A stretch of DNA of 64,000 nucleotides. Origin: Ceriagrion tenellum (taxonomy: Eukaryota; Arthropoda; Insecta; Odonata; Coenagrionidae). The DNA lies in the NCBI GenBank assembly GCA_963169105.1, contig OY720636.1, positions 140,421,747 to 140,485,746 of the forward strand. Reading direction: 5' to 3'. The stretch's first letter is position 1. The number at the start of each line of letters is the position of its first letter. Below are positions 50,901 to 59,034 of the stretch, one piece after another. The notes below the pieces were generated by a model that was given only the letters and a program-made list of their open reading frames with translations, made no database searches and was not told where the DNA came from. Position numbers and translations under genes: made by a program.

Positions 50901-53900
50901 CCCTTTATTACTTCCTCCAGCCACCCTCCCTGCCCATGTAGGATTTCGTTCAGAAGTTTCCTTTACTCCCCCACCATACTAAGCACTTCCTCATTTGTCT
51001 TCCTTTCCATCTATTGCCCCTTCTCCATATCCGCACCTCAAACACCTTCAGCCTATTCACATCCTCCTTTCTCAAGGTCCACGTTTCCGCCCCATACAAC
51101 ACTACAATCCTTATCTAGCTCTTCACTAGCCAGGCTTGTAGTAAGCAGTAATTTCATTTTTGGTCATTTATTGAAATAGAGAATATGCATACACTGTGTG
51201 TACTTATAAAAGGATATGTTTTCAGTGATTAACAATGCTTTATATCTTATATATTGATTTAGATCAAAGTAAGTACAATTCCTTCCCTTCAGTGTAGTGT
51301 GCTTCATTTATACTTGTTTCAATGAAGAGCTTCTTGATTAGAAAAAGGGGATTTTCAGATATTTTCTCATCCATCTAAAAATGATAACTGCAATGTATTT
51401 TCTCTCTCTTCGAGCCTAACTTGAGTTCTCACTTCAACTGAGATACATTATAACCCTTAAAAATAAGGTTACAGTTACCCTATCATGTAGTGGGTATCAG
51501 GATAATCGCAAAAGTTACAGAAATTTGTCATCACTATCATGAAAAATTCAAATTATGCCATTTAATATTTAAATATGACTCTGACATTACTTCCATGACT
51601 TAATCAAGGCTGAGTCCTCCCTGAATAGGGTCACTGAGCTTCTTATTCAGGAAATCTGTCTACCACTCCCTATGTTTTATCTGGGCAATAGGTGGAAACA
51701 TATATGAGGACCCCAGAAGTCAAGGGGTCTAAGTAACAAAACCATTGTTTAGAGAAAACTTAAGTCAAAGTTGAAAATGTTTGGTACTACCCACTAAGTA
51801 GTAAAGAGGCATTACCCTAGATAGCAGCACCTGTCAAGAAAATCACTCGGATCCCTTTACCACCTAAAAGATTAATATTTTCACATCCCATTCCTGTATC
51901 TAACTTATTTTTTTTCAAAAATGTCACTTTGACCCCTTGACTTCTGGGGTCCACATATGTAATGGCTTTATTTTCTAGTATAAAGTGTCATCTTTCAGTA
52001 CTGGCCATGCATCCGGAATGTTGAGGTTCACTGGGCACTGATAGCTGTTTTGATGAGTGGAATGAGTGCTCAAGGAATCAAGAACATAGTGGAGCAAAGG
52101 AATATCATAGGTAAGCCTTGTTAATAGCGACTCTTGTTAAAATATGTAAAATTAGCAGGCTCCTCTTTGTTGAACCACATGATACATACTTCTCTTTGTA
52201 AAAGTCCATGATTTTTTCTTTGAACAAACCCAGGTTTCCACTTAACATTGTCTTTACTTTCACTTGTGGTCATAACCTTACTTTTACTTTGAGAAATACT
52301 GTGTATAGTGTGTACCTGGGTCAGTTTAAATAAAAATAGTGGAATTTTACTAAGTGAAGTTTTTCTTATACTTTTATTGTCAGGTCACTATGAGCTTCTC
52401 CACATTGTTTACTTAACTAATCATGGCTTTCAGCTTTGCCATTTTGAAGACAAAGGATGGCATTAAGGAGTGGTGTTAATTTGACAGGAGTGCTTTGGCA
52501 TTTATCTCTTTTTCTCTCGGAGCTGACATGCGGTGAAAACAGGGTAGGGAATCTGCGTGTTAAATATGTGGTAGGCTATTTGTCTTTGGTTAGAAGTTTA
52601 AAGCATTGTTACCAGAGGCAGTATAATCCGGAATGTTGAGGTTCACTGGGCACTGATAGCTGTTCAAGGAATCAAGAACATAGTGGAACAAAGGAATATC
52701 ATAGGTAAGCCTTTTTAATAGTGACACTCTTGTTAAAATATGTGAAATTAGATGGCTTCACTTCGTCGAACCACATAAGGATAAGAAATTACCTCAAATC
52801 AATTGTCATATGTGTCAAAATATTCTACTTAATATAAAGCTGCAGGATGGAAAGGAATATTGTAGAGAACCTTGTGGAAAATCTGTTCAGTGTAAGGAAA
52901 AACAATAGGAACCAGGAAGGCTACACTCTGCCTGACCGTTATGGTAGAAAAAACAATACCTGTTAACGAGCCACCATATGCAGCATTTGAGGACTTGGGG
53001 AAAGCCTTGGGCTATGTTTTATTATTTTTATTTTATATTGACTACCCCGAATACAGCACCTACAGCCAGTTTATATCATGGGAATAACTGTAACATCAGA
53101 CGAACACAAACACATGTCCTGGGCAGATAATATTCTACCCAGGCAGGACTAGAACCCATGATCCTCGGGTTAGCAGGCGAGGACTTTACCTCACCACCAC
53201 CGGGGCTGACATTGTTGAATGGTACATGACCTCAGGCAAAAGTTCTGAATGGATTACTTTGATGAAAGACTTTTGTACCTACTACACAAGAAACAAGTTG
53301 TTACAATTGGGATGTTGAGAGTCAAAAGAAAAATTAACAAAGCTAAAATTAATTGAGTGAGACAGAGATACAACCTCCTCTCACCAGCACTTTTCAACAT
53401 ATACAAGGAGGAGGCAATGAGAGAAGTACAAGAAATGGTATTGAACAGAATCAAGGTTAACAGAAGCCAATAAGTGTGTTCTGATTTGCAGATAATATCA
53501 AAGCTGTAACTAAAAATCACTATCATTTGCAAAGATCACTGAACACAATGGACTAAGTTCTTCAAAAATATGAGAATGAATAAGATCAACATCTTAGCTT
53601 GCTAAAGAGAAAAGTTGATTATGGAAGTTGCCCAAAGAGGAGAGAAAATAGAGCAAGTGAATTCCTTTACCTACCTCATAAGTGCCATCTTGTGGAACAA
53701 AAGAAGTACAACAGACGTGGAGCATATAATAGTTTCAAGCTAAAAAAGGGTTCATGATGAAAAGGCAACCATGTGCAGTGTCAAAGAGGATAGGTCAACA
53801 AACAAGGATGTTATGTGAAACCATTAGTGACCTCTGTGAATTGGAAACAGGCAATTGGTAAAGCAGACCAGAAAAGACTAGAAGCTTTCTAGACGTGGTA

Positions 53901-56900
53901 TTGAAGAATGATGCTGAAAATCAAATGGATGGACAAAATGAGAAAAGAAGTACATATATAGGATGGAAAATAAGGAAAGGACTGTATGGAGACTATTCAG
54001 AAATGAATAATCAGATGGAATGGACATAACCTGGGGCGCAATAGGCTGGAGAAGAATATCACTGATGGAAAAATCGAGGGAAAACTCCGAAGAGGAAGAC
54101 TAGGGAGAAATACATTTCACCCAATAAAGAGGAGAGAACATAAGGACTATATGTGAGTGAGGGGAGTAGCATTAGAAACAGGAAAAAGTAATCAACCAAT
54201 CTCACGATTGAACTACCAATTTGTGTAGTTGTTAATTGTTGTGCATTTAACAATAATTAAAGCATTGATTTATAATAGACCAGATCTTAGAGTGTAAAGG
54301 AGGGGCTGTCTAGAGGCCAGCTGGCATTGGTAAAATGTCTGTAATGAATTCTCATGCCTTCAGGTGAATACAGCAATGTCCCACTTGAGGAGCTTGTGGA
54401 ATGGGTTCGCTCCGAGACCCACCCCCAGGCATCATTTGCTGGCCCCATGCCCGTCATGGCCAACCTTCTGCTGTCCACTGGAAGGCCCATTGTCAACCAT
54501 CCTCATTATGAAGATGCTGGGTTGAGGTGATCATTGAATCACATTTTTTTCTAAATTTTATCTAACCTTAATCTTCCATGAGTATTTCTATAATGCATAG
54601 CCGTAAGTTCAACATTTGTATTTTGCTTTGAATTTTATTATACATGAAAAATCAATCTTGCATCCAATTACCAGTTCACAGAGTTAACCAAGATACTCCT
54701 TTCATTTCAGGGAGAGAACGAAAAAGGTTTACTCTGTATTTAGTCGTAAGACCATTCCTGAGGTGTACAAGACACTTCTTCAAATGAAAGTGGATTATGT
54801 TGTGCTGGAAGAGTCTTGGTGTTTTGGTGCTAGCAAGTAAGTATGACTCAGTCAATTTTCATGGTAACAATTTTATGCTCCACCCATAATTTTTATTCTC
54901 TACCTATAATGCAATAATGTGAATTTTGTAGATAATATATATGCATGCTATCTACTGGCATTCAGCGACCTTGTACCAGTTTTATAGTGATATTTAAGTA
55001 GGATTAGATAAAGCAAGTAATTCACTGTCATGCTTCTAGATTAAATTATAGTGAATGGCTACAGTGTCTATATATTCAACAGTATCTGGCAAGAAATTTT
55101 GGAACATTGTCTTGAATTTATTAAAAATGAAACGTTAAAATGTCCATTATGTTATGTATTTGTTTGTATAATGTGTTTCGATGCTTAATGCATCGATTTA
55201 ATAATACAAACAAATAAATAAGTGGAAATTTTCAAGTTTCAATTTTTCTTTTACTCAATTTGTAAAGGCTACAGTATTGTCATTTGAATTATTGTGAAAA
55301 ATTCATGGCAAGAGAAGATTAGTTGGATTGTATTAATTAGGTAAATGAAAACCAATTTTACTCATCACTCACACAATTACTGTTTTTACAATGTTGTTCT
55401 CAAGAAACCTGAACTCCGAGAAACATCAGGGGAATATAATTATTTGTAGCTAATGATATAGAGATCTGCATGCATTTGAATGGTTTTTGGGTTCCGCTGT
55501 GCCATATATATATCTTGGTGTTGATGATGTTTTATGTCCATTGAAGGTGGCATCTTCAGATTGAATCTGAATCGATTCTGATTTGATGTGCCCTACAATG
55601 GACACAAAATGTCATTCCCATCAAGAATAATGGAACCTGCTAGCAATCCATATGCATGAAATATAGTACTGCAAAAGCCTCCTAAATAGATTTACGAAGA
55701 GGTCTGCTTTAACTTAAAGTTATCAATTTTTCAGAAATCTTCATAGCACTGATGAAGAAAAAATGCAAATCCCTATTTAATAAAACAATGGATAAGTAAT
55801 AAAAACTTTTACTAAAACCACAGATATAAAAATTAAAAATTACAATTTTAAAAACACGACCCAGGTTTCGGCGCTGGGCACCATCTTCAGGTGAAGAAGT
55901 CCCGCATGCGGCCTGTATATATACACAGATCAGTGCCACGTCGTATGGCTTAACAGTAAAATTAACTTCCTTGATTTAACCATATCAGTTTTAAACAATC
56001 GACACAATTTTTCTATTTATCGCAAGCCCACATACACGGACCATGTTATCCCAGCCGACTCAAGACTCTGGTATCCACAAAAATTACTCGCATTTCAATC
56101 ACTGATCCATCGCCTTTTTAATATACCACTGTCCAAAGAAGATTTCTGTAAAGAAGTACTTATCATAAAGCAGATAGCCAAGGAGAACGGTTACACACAC
56201 AACCTAATTGATAAATTAATCCATAACAAGCAAAAGAAAATCACTTTTAAGTTCCATTTTTCCCTCTGGTCAAAAACAAAAAGATACAAAGCAGTGGTGT
56301 TCCCTTCGGTGCATTGGACCGACCACAACTAGAATAGCCAAAACCCTCCCTAGAGATAAATAAAACATTTCCTCCAGGCCCCTGTCAACTTTCAAAACTC
56401 TATTCCTGAAATGCAAAGACTCAATAGACTCTAAGAAGAAAAGTGGTGTGTATGTTTTAAAGTGTGGTGAATGTAATGGGGTTTATGTCGGACAAACTTC
56501 CCGGCATTTTAATGTAAGAATTAAAGAACATTTTAAAGCTTTTATAAACAACAAAGACGAAAAGAGTAACTTTTCCAAACACCTGTTAACTTCCGACCAC
56601 CACAATGATTTTGATTTTAGTACTTTACATTTGACCAGTGATAGAGGTGAGTTGGACGCTGTGGAACAACTAGAAATTTTAAAATGATTGCATGACCCTC
56701 ACGAAGGTCACACTAATTAACAAATATTTGTACTCTGCCTCCTCCCCAATCCTTGATGTCGTCATTGCCTCCGCTCCCCACACCCATTCAAGGTCCTCCA
56801 CCAGCACTTCGCCTCACCGTGCTCCCCACCCACATTCGCCACCACTCCCAACTGTAAACCCCATCCCCTAACCCAGCACCTACTCTCACCTCCCCAATTT

Positions 56901-57832
56901 TTAGCCATACGACGTGGCACTGATTTGTGTATATATACAGGCCGCATGCAGGACTTCTTCACCTGAAGATGGTGCTCAGCACCGAAACCCGGGTCGTGTT
57001 TTTAAAATTGTGATTTTAATTTTATATCTGTGGTTTTAATAAAAGTTTTTATTACTTATCCATTGTTTTATTAAATATGGAATCCCACAGATACCACAAT
57101 GTTACCAAAGACAACATTTTATTTAAAAATGCAAATCTCTTTGTATTTCCATTCTCTGCTTTGTAGTTGTTATGAAAAAAATATTGGAAATGATTATTAG
57201 AATATTTAGTCTGAGAAAGCTATGCTGAAAGATTTTAGTACGTATTTTCAAGAATAGGACAGTTAAATGCTTTGCGTTGACTTTTCAAGCCTATTCAAAA
57301 ATCAACCAGCTTAAAGTTACCATTGAATACTCCAACAAAGGATCTCTACATTATTGTAAACTTACAAACATGTGAAAGTAATGGGCTGACAATTACCTGA
57401 TATGTAGGAGTATACATACAACTGTCAATTTCTATGACAAAAATGTGCTTTGTGTGAAATCTATTAATGTTAATTGATGCTGTGTTAAATAACACTGTAT
57501 ACTTAGTCATTACAACAAGATAATTTTGGAAGCAGAGTGGAAGTTATTTCCCTGTTAATTAACTTGATTGCCTTGTTTTTTCCCTCGATTATAGAACTGG
57601 GTGCAGTATGACTGATCTCTGGGATGTGGAGGACCCAGCTTCCAAGGATCGTCCTCCAGTGTGTCCTGTACTGTTTCGTCTGGTCCCCGATCCTTACCCA
57701 TTTCGAAGGGTCTTTGTGAATGATGAGTATGCTGTGCTTCAAGTTGCCAAGTCTGACCCTCACAAGTTGGAAATGAAGACATCACGCTATGTGGAACTAG
57801 TGTCTCCTCCGTTGAAGGAGTACGGACAATAG
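38814..57832 (+). CDS. Dpy19: DPY19-family protein C-mannosyltransferase, 14 coding exons, 772 aa
   Basis: DPY19 proteins are multipass ER membrane enzymes that transfer mannose from dolichol-phosphate mannose to tryptophan, typically in WxxW motifs of thrombospondin repeats. I joined 14 exons with GT-AG introns, and all phases agree: 2319 bases, 772 residues plus TAG. Family hallmarks appear in order: FENDRHFSHL with LEREMTFRTEM (residues 74-96, first lumenal loop, which holds candidate catalytic acids), GLYYYYYKTIVEAP (97-110), SCEGMGDPAYFY, WTPPLRESF (239-247), WQFAQF (288-293), NHPHYEDAGLR (642-652), LEESW and WDVEDP (703-708). These fit the L1/L2 rather than the L3 subfamily. The start ATG has a strong context (AAG before, G after) and an in-frame stop upstream. 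The N-terminal 50 residues are Lys/Asn-rich and cytosolic-like. Oddities are a charged insertion in exon 8 and a duplicated exon 11. No break was seen. Confidence 0.95.
39207..39319 (+). CDS. Dpy19: DPY19 exon 2 (residues 59-96)
   Basis: A strong pyrimidine tract and TTTCAG precede it. It completes the first membrane span (AFGFSCLSIYHV) and encodes the conserved first lumenal loop FENDRHFSHL through FRTEM, ending in phase 0 before GTGAGT. Family structures place a catalytic acid in this loop; Glu75 or Asp77 are candidates by position. Confidence 0.95.
39425..39562 (+). CDS. Dpy19: DPY19 exon 3 (residues 97-142)
   Basis: Starts after TTTCAG with GLYYYYYKTIVEAP and ends FNLYPE in phase 0 before GTATAG. 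It includes NNNVTEYP, a potential N-glycosylation site (NVT) in the predicted lumenal loop. This is one of the most conserved blocks of the family. Confidence 0.95.
39765..40018 (-). mobile_element. tRNA-derived SINE in DPY19 intron 3
   Basis: On the minus strand a tRNA-like head has an A box TGGCTGGAGTAATGG (complement of 39985-39999) and a B box GGTTCAAATCCC (complement of 39953-39964), spaced as in RNA polymerase III internal promoters. A non-tRNA body follows and runs to about 39765. Boundaries are approximate. It is antisense to the host gene. Confidence 0.7.
40437..40651 (+). CDS. Dpy19: DPY19 exon 4 (residues 143-213 plus split codon)
   Basis: Begins with LFLGFLYRAFDS after CCCTTGTTTCAG, in phase with exon 3. 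The distance from YPE to the Cys-Trp pair equals the vertebrate spacing as I recall it. It encodes the lumenal Cys pair region (KQCWQV, LSCEGMGDP) and a membrane span ending FIYGVQL. It ends in phase 2 before GTAAAG. The open frame extends upstream to 40371, but earlier AG sites are out of phase. Confidence 0.92.
41971..42028 (+). CDS. Dpy19: DPY19 exon 5 (residues 214-233)
   Basis: A 58-base exon after TTTTCAG encoding DSILGGFLVVVCFFYNHGE, ending in phase 0 before GTAAGG. The NHGE end leads directly into the CTR of exon 6, as in family members. Confidence 0.93.
42260..43255 (-). mobile_element. Antisense RTE-like retrotransposon fragment in DPY19 intron 5
   Basis: The minus-strand translation gives, with frameshifts, a reverse transcriptase series: CYVDLEKGLNRADWAKLM, then NLYVNQTAQISEAKREL, then GWGLQQESPLLPLHF, then VRFADD, then LLEEQCERYGMKLNQKKMTV. 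FADD is the catalytic box. It then continues into a Ser/Lys-rich C-terminal part. Stops and deletions show it is dead. It is CpG-poor, consistent with an old insertion in a methylated region. Confidence 0.7.
44187..44486. mobile_element. piggyBac-type MITE in DPY19 intron 5
   Basis: A 300-base element flanked on both sides by TTAA (44183-44186 and 44487-44490), with ends CCCTTTCGCTGC and GCAGCGAAAGGG. The TTAA duplication and CCC/GGG termini are diagnostic of piggyBac. No transposase is present. It is rich in CpG within a CpG-poor neighbourhood, which suggests a recent insertion. It ends 51 bases before the target site joins exon 6. Confidence 0.82.
44542..44661 (+). CDS. Dpy19: DPY19 exon 6 (residues 234-273)
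   Basis: Exactly 40 codons, phase 0 at both ends, bounded by TTTTAG and GTGAGT. It encodes CTRVQWTPPLRESFCYP, the family signature after NHGE, then a membrane span and a short hydrophilic loop (KNDAEPSVRH). It overlaps no long ORF, being found by homology and phase. Confidence 0.93.
45691..45843 (+). CDS. Dpy19: DPY19 exon 7 (residues 274-324)
   Basis: 51 codons bounded by TTTGCAG and GTAAGT, phase 0 at both ends. It encodes two hydrophobic spans with the conserved WQFAQF (288-293) and ends VYTVGMA. Confidence 0.93.
47519..47785. mobile_element. CACTA-ended MITE in DPY19 intron 7
   Basis: Ends CACTACGTTTACCAAT and, inverted, CACTACATTTACCAAT. About 30 bases of terminal inverted repeat match with few changes. 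Each side is flanked by ATA (47516-47518 and 47786-47788), a 3-bp target duplication. CACTA termini with a 3-bp duplication fit the CMC/EnSpm superfamily. No ORF of note. CpG-rich relative to its surroundings. Confidence 0.68.
48117..48455 (+). CDS. Dpy19: DPY19 exon 8 (residues 325-437)
   Basis: 113 codons bounded by TTGAAG and GTAAGT, phase 0 at both ends. It starts IGIQHSIALLCGNELL, a span matching the family. A hydrophilic Ser/Thr/Lys/Asp-rich segment follows (about residues 367-401), then another span (LIMIRLLVGLPLAIGSALV) and the TDDD that precedes AHIL of exon 9. The hydrophilic segment seems longer than in vertebrate relatives by some tens of residues. Confidence 0.9.
49320..49537 (+). 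CDS. Dpy19: DPY19 exon 9 (residues 438-509 plus split codon)
   Basis: Follows AACTGCAG; begins AHILDLLRSKF and contains the conserved FHTMLYTCSPEFDFL and a span LLLPAASLSILGIIV. It ends in phase 2 before GTAAGA. Confidence 0.93.
50379..50529 (+). CDS. Dpy19: DPY19 exon 10 (residues 510-560)
   Basis: Follows CACCATAG and completes an Arg codon. It encodes EPDVMYNLCQLGVFAVMALL and the conserved MRLKLFFTPHLCLM, ending in phase 0 before GTTGGT, a slightly weak donor. Confidence 0.92.
50750..51140 (-). mobile_element. Antisense RTE-like retrotransposon 3' fragment in DPY19 intron 10
   Basis: The minus strand encodes VVLYGAETWTLRKEDVNRL and FEVRIWRRG, the typical C-terminal region of RTE-like proteins, then degenerates. 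It is the same class as the fragments at 7.7 and 42.2 kb. No catalytic domain remains. The 129-codon plus-strand frame here is its antisense shadow. Confidence 0.68.
51999..52110 (+). CDS. Dpy19: DPY19 exon 11 (residues 561-597 plus one base)
   Basis: Follows TCTTTCAG and encodes YWPCIRNVEVHWALIAVLM, then SGMSAQGIKNIVEQRNII, ending in phase 1 before GTAAGC. It corresponds to the last membrane-span region before the lumenal C-terminal domain. Confidence 0.93.
52618..52704 (+). pseudogene. Partial duplicate of DPY19 exon 11
   Basis: Positions 52626-52776 repeat 52011-52180, that is most of exon 11, its donor and about 70 bases of intron. The copy lacks the first 12 bases of the exon and an internal in-frame block of 21 bases (seven residues, LMSGMSA). 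Otherwise the coding part is open. It could only be used in frame as an extra cassette after exon 11, through a weak AG at 52616-52617 (87 bases, phase 1 at both ends). It cannot replace exon 11. Without a pyrimidine tract it is probably a dead copy. Confidence 0.8.
53040..53212 (-). mobile_element. tRNA-derived SINE in DPY19 intron 11
   Basis: On the minus strand a tRNA-like head has an A-box region TGGTGGTGAGGTAAAG (complement of 53184-53199), an anticodon-arm-like CCTCG/CGAGG pair, and a B box GGTTCTAGTCC (complement of 53146-53156). A body follows and runs to about 53040. Boundaries are approximate. Unlike the intron 3 SINE in sequence, so it is a different family. Confidence 0.62.
53240..54180 (+). 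mobile_element. RTE-like retrotransposon fragment in DPY19 intron 11
   Basis: The plus strand shows GVRQRYNLLSPALFNIYKEE-type reverse transcriptase sequence. It continues with AMREVQEMVLN, a decayed catalytic box, VNSFTYLISAIL, STTDVEHIIVSS, IGKADQKRLEAF and MLKIKW, in the order seen in RTE-clade proteins. Stops and frameshifts are common. It abuts the SINE just to its left. Confidence 0.68.
54364..54526 (+). CDS. Dpy19: DPY19 exon 12 (residues 598-651 plus split codon)
   Basis: Follows GCCTTCAG. It encodes EYSNVPLEELVEWV, FAGPMPVMANLLLSTGRP and NHPHYEDAGL, the start of the lumenal C-terminal domain, ending in phase 2 before GTGATC. Confidence 0.94.
54711..54836 (+). CDS. Dpy19: DPY19 exon 13 (residues 652-693 plus split codon)
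   Basis: Follows TTTCAG. It encodes RERTKKVYSVFSRKTIPEVY and MKVDYVVLEESWCFGAS, a well-conserved part of the C-terminal domain, ending in phase 2 before GTAAGT. Confidence 0.94.
55855..55893 (-). ncRNA. Hammerhead ribozyme-like motif, left inverted repeat
   Basis: The inverted counterpart of the motif at 56960-56998. Its helix II arms are GGUGC and GCGCC (one pair changed from U-A to U-G) and its helix III arms are ACCU and GGGU. Base changes between the copies keep the pairing, which supports the fold. Confidence 0.5.
56448..56687 (+). pseudogene. GIY-YIG endonuclease domain of the Penelope-like element
   Basis: A 79-codon open frame whose GVYVLKC and VYVGQT form the GIY-YIG pair, followed by the catalytic-type Arg in SRHFNVRIKEH and by FSKHLLTSDH. 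It ends at ELDAVEQLEILK. The frame is intact over the domain but is cut off from its reverse transcriptase by upstream stops. Confidence 0.85.
56960..56998 (+). ncRNA. Hammerhead ribozyme-like motif, right inverted repeat
   Basis: Helix I pairs CAC (56960-56962) with GUG (56996-56998). The core CUGAAGA lies at 56963-56969, followed by one extra U. Helix II pairs GGUGC (56971-56975) with GCACC (56979-56983) around UCA. GAA is at 56984-56986. Helix III pairs ACCC (56987-56990) with GGGU (56991-56994). Cleavage would follow C56995. Helix III has no loop, as in the minimal hammerheads reported from Penelope-like elements, which are thought to act as dimers. The extra U beside helix II departs from the consensus. 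Confidence 0.55.
57595..57832 (+). CDS. Dpy19: DPY19 exon 14 (residues 694-772, stop)
   Basis: Follows GATTATAG and completes a Lys codon. It encodes TGCSMTDLWDVEDPAS, VCPVLFRLVPDPYPFRRVF and VLQVAKS, then a tail to TAG at 57830-57832. The GCSM and WDVEDP motifs are the family's C-terminal signature. Confidence 0.95.
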
Positions 57833-59034
57833 AGAAGAACCATGAAGAAAGTTTTGTCAGTAAACCGTATTCCCCCAGAATGCATGTTAGATCTCAGTTG
57901 TGAGTTTTTGCTTGTGTGGTACATTGCTCTCTGCTAGCAGTGTACTGGCTTGAATTTTGAATTGGGTTATTTAAATTTTAGTTAGCATTTTCAAATTTTA
58001 TCTGTGTAATTTATAATTGTGTACATTCAATTTTTTAATCATTTTGATACGTGTGATATATCTTTGTGATTTGCTCCTGTTGCCTAGTTCGATGTACTAG
58101 AGTTTATCATTCTTTACATGATTCACTGGCTGGGGAGTAAACAGATGTGGTGCGGCATACCTTCATCAAAATGTAAATGATAAGAAAATTCTCTATCATT
58201 GATGAATTTTGCTGAGAGTGTATCACATTCACTTCACCATAACACAATGATGACGAATTATGTAGAAAATGACTATAGTATTACTAGGTATAAAAGCTCT
58301 TAAATTGGTGGCAATTCATTTTTAATTTTGGAAATGAAGCATTTAATTTTATACTTGTTTTATAGTTATAACTGATCAATTACAAGGGTATGGAAAGAGT
58401 GAATTAATCCATTCTAGCATGAAGATTCAATGCCATGTGTATGCTTGGGACAGACCAAAGGTGCAATTAATGTGTAAGGTTTTGAATGTTTCTACTAAGC
58501 AGAATCACCCTAATTGCCATTTGAATGGAAAGATTTCCTTTCATATGCACTGTAGCCCATTAGAAAGTAGTTATTTATTTTGTTTAAATTTCAAGTTAAT
58601 AAAAAGTTGGGTGTGCCTGTGAACAAGGCTATGAGAAAACTGTTATATCAAGTAGATTTCAACTTTCAGGGCTGAGTGTCAGTTTAAGCTACACAACATA
58701 TTCATGTTGCAGAAAAAGCCATGAAAAATCTATGTATTTTATGTATTGATATTTATTGTCCCTTTATATTAAAGGAAATGTTTCAAAAAGACCCATTGTA
58801 AATTATTATAGCTCCCGAAGTGCAGTTACGGCTGACAAAGAGAAGGATGTTGACTAAACATATTAAGCAGTGTTCGTGTATGAAATGAAACTCATATTGA
58901 GACAATAGTGAAAGTTTTCTAAAGAGATGGCCTCTATGGAACCCATTTTTTCAGATAATCGATGGTTGATATTTAAATTTGGTGACATTCTGTACAGCTG
59001 TTATTTTTTTAATGCTGCTTAAATTATATTCATC
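57833..59034 (+). other. 3' UTR candidate region of the DPY19-family gene
   Basis: AT-rich, CpG-poor sequence after the stop. An AATAAA at 58598-58603 is a plausible poly(A) signal, giving a 3' UTR of about 0.8 kb. Other weaker signals exist, so the end is not fixed. Confidence 0.45.

Larger units (their letters stand above)
55759..57137 (+). mobile_element. Penelope-like element, 5'-truncated, in DPY19 intron 13
   Basis: A 13-base direct repeat (AAAAATGCAAATC at 55759-55771 and 57125-57137) flanks the insertion as a likely target duplication. Inside, about 175-base inverted repeats (55775-55950 and 56903-57076) surround coding remnants. The first is the end of a Penelope reverse transcriptase (NNRHNFSIYRKPTYTDHVIP), stopped at about 56331. 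A GIY-YIG endonuclease domain follows in frame VYVLKCGECNGVYVGQTSRH with conserved Arg and EHF (ORF 56448-56687). The catalytic RT box is missing, so the element is dead. GIY-YIG fused to RT is diagnostic of the family. Confidence 0.85.

Noticed and set aside
50790..51179. 129-codon plus-strand ORF in DPY19 intron 10
   Set aside because: It is the antisense shadow of the RTE-like fragment on the minus strand.
52626..52704. Duplicate exon 11 as a mutually exclusive alternative to exon 11
   Set aside because: Exon 10 ends in phase 0, and none of the AG sites before the copy leaves a multiple of three, so it cannot replace exon 11 in frame.
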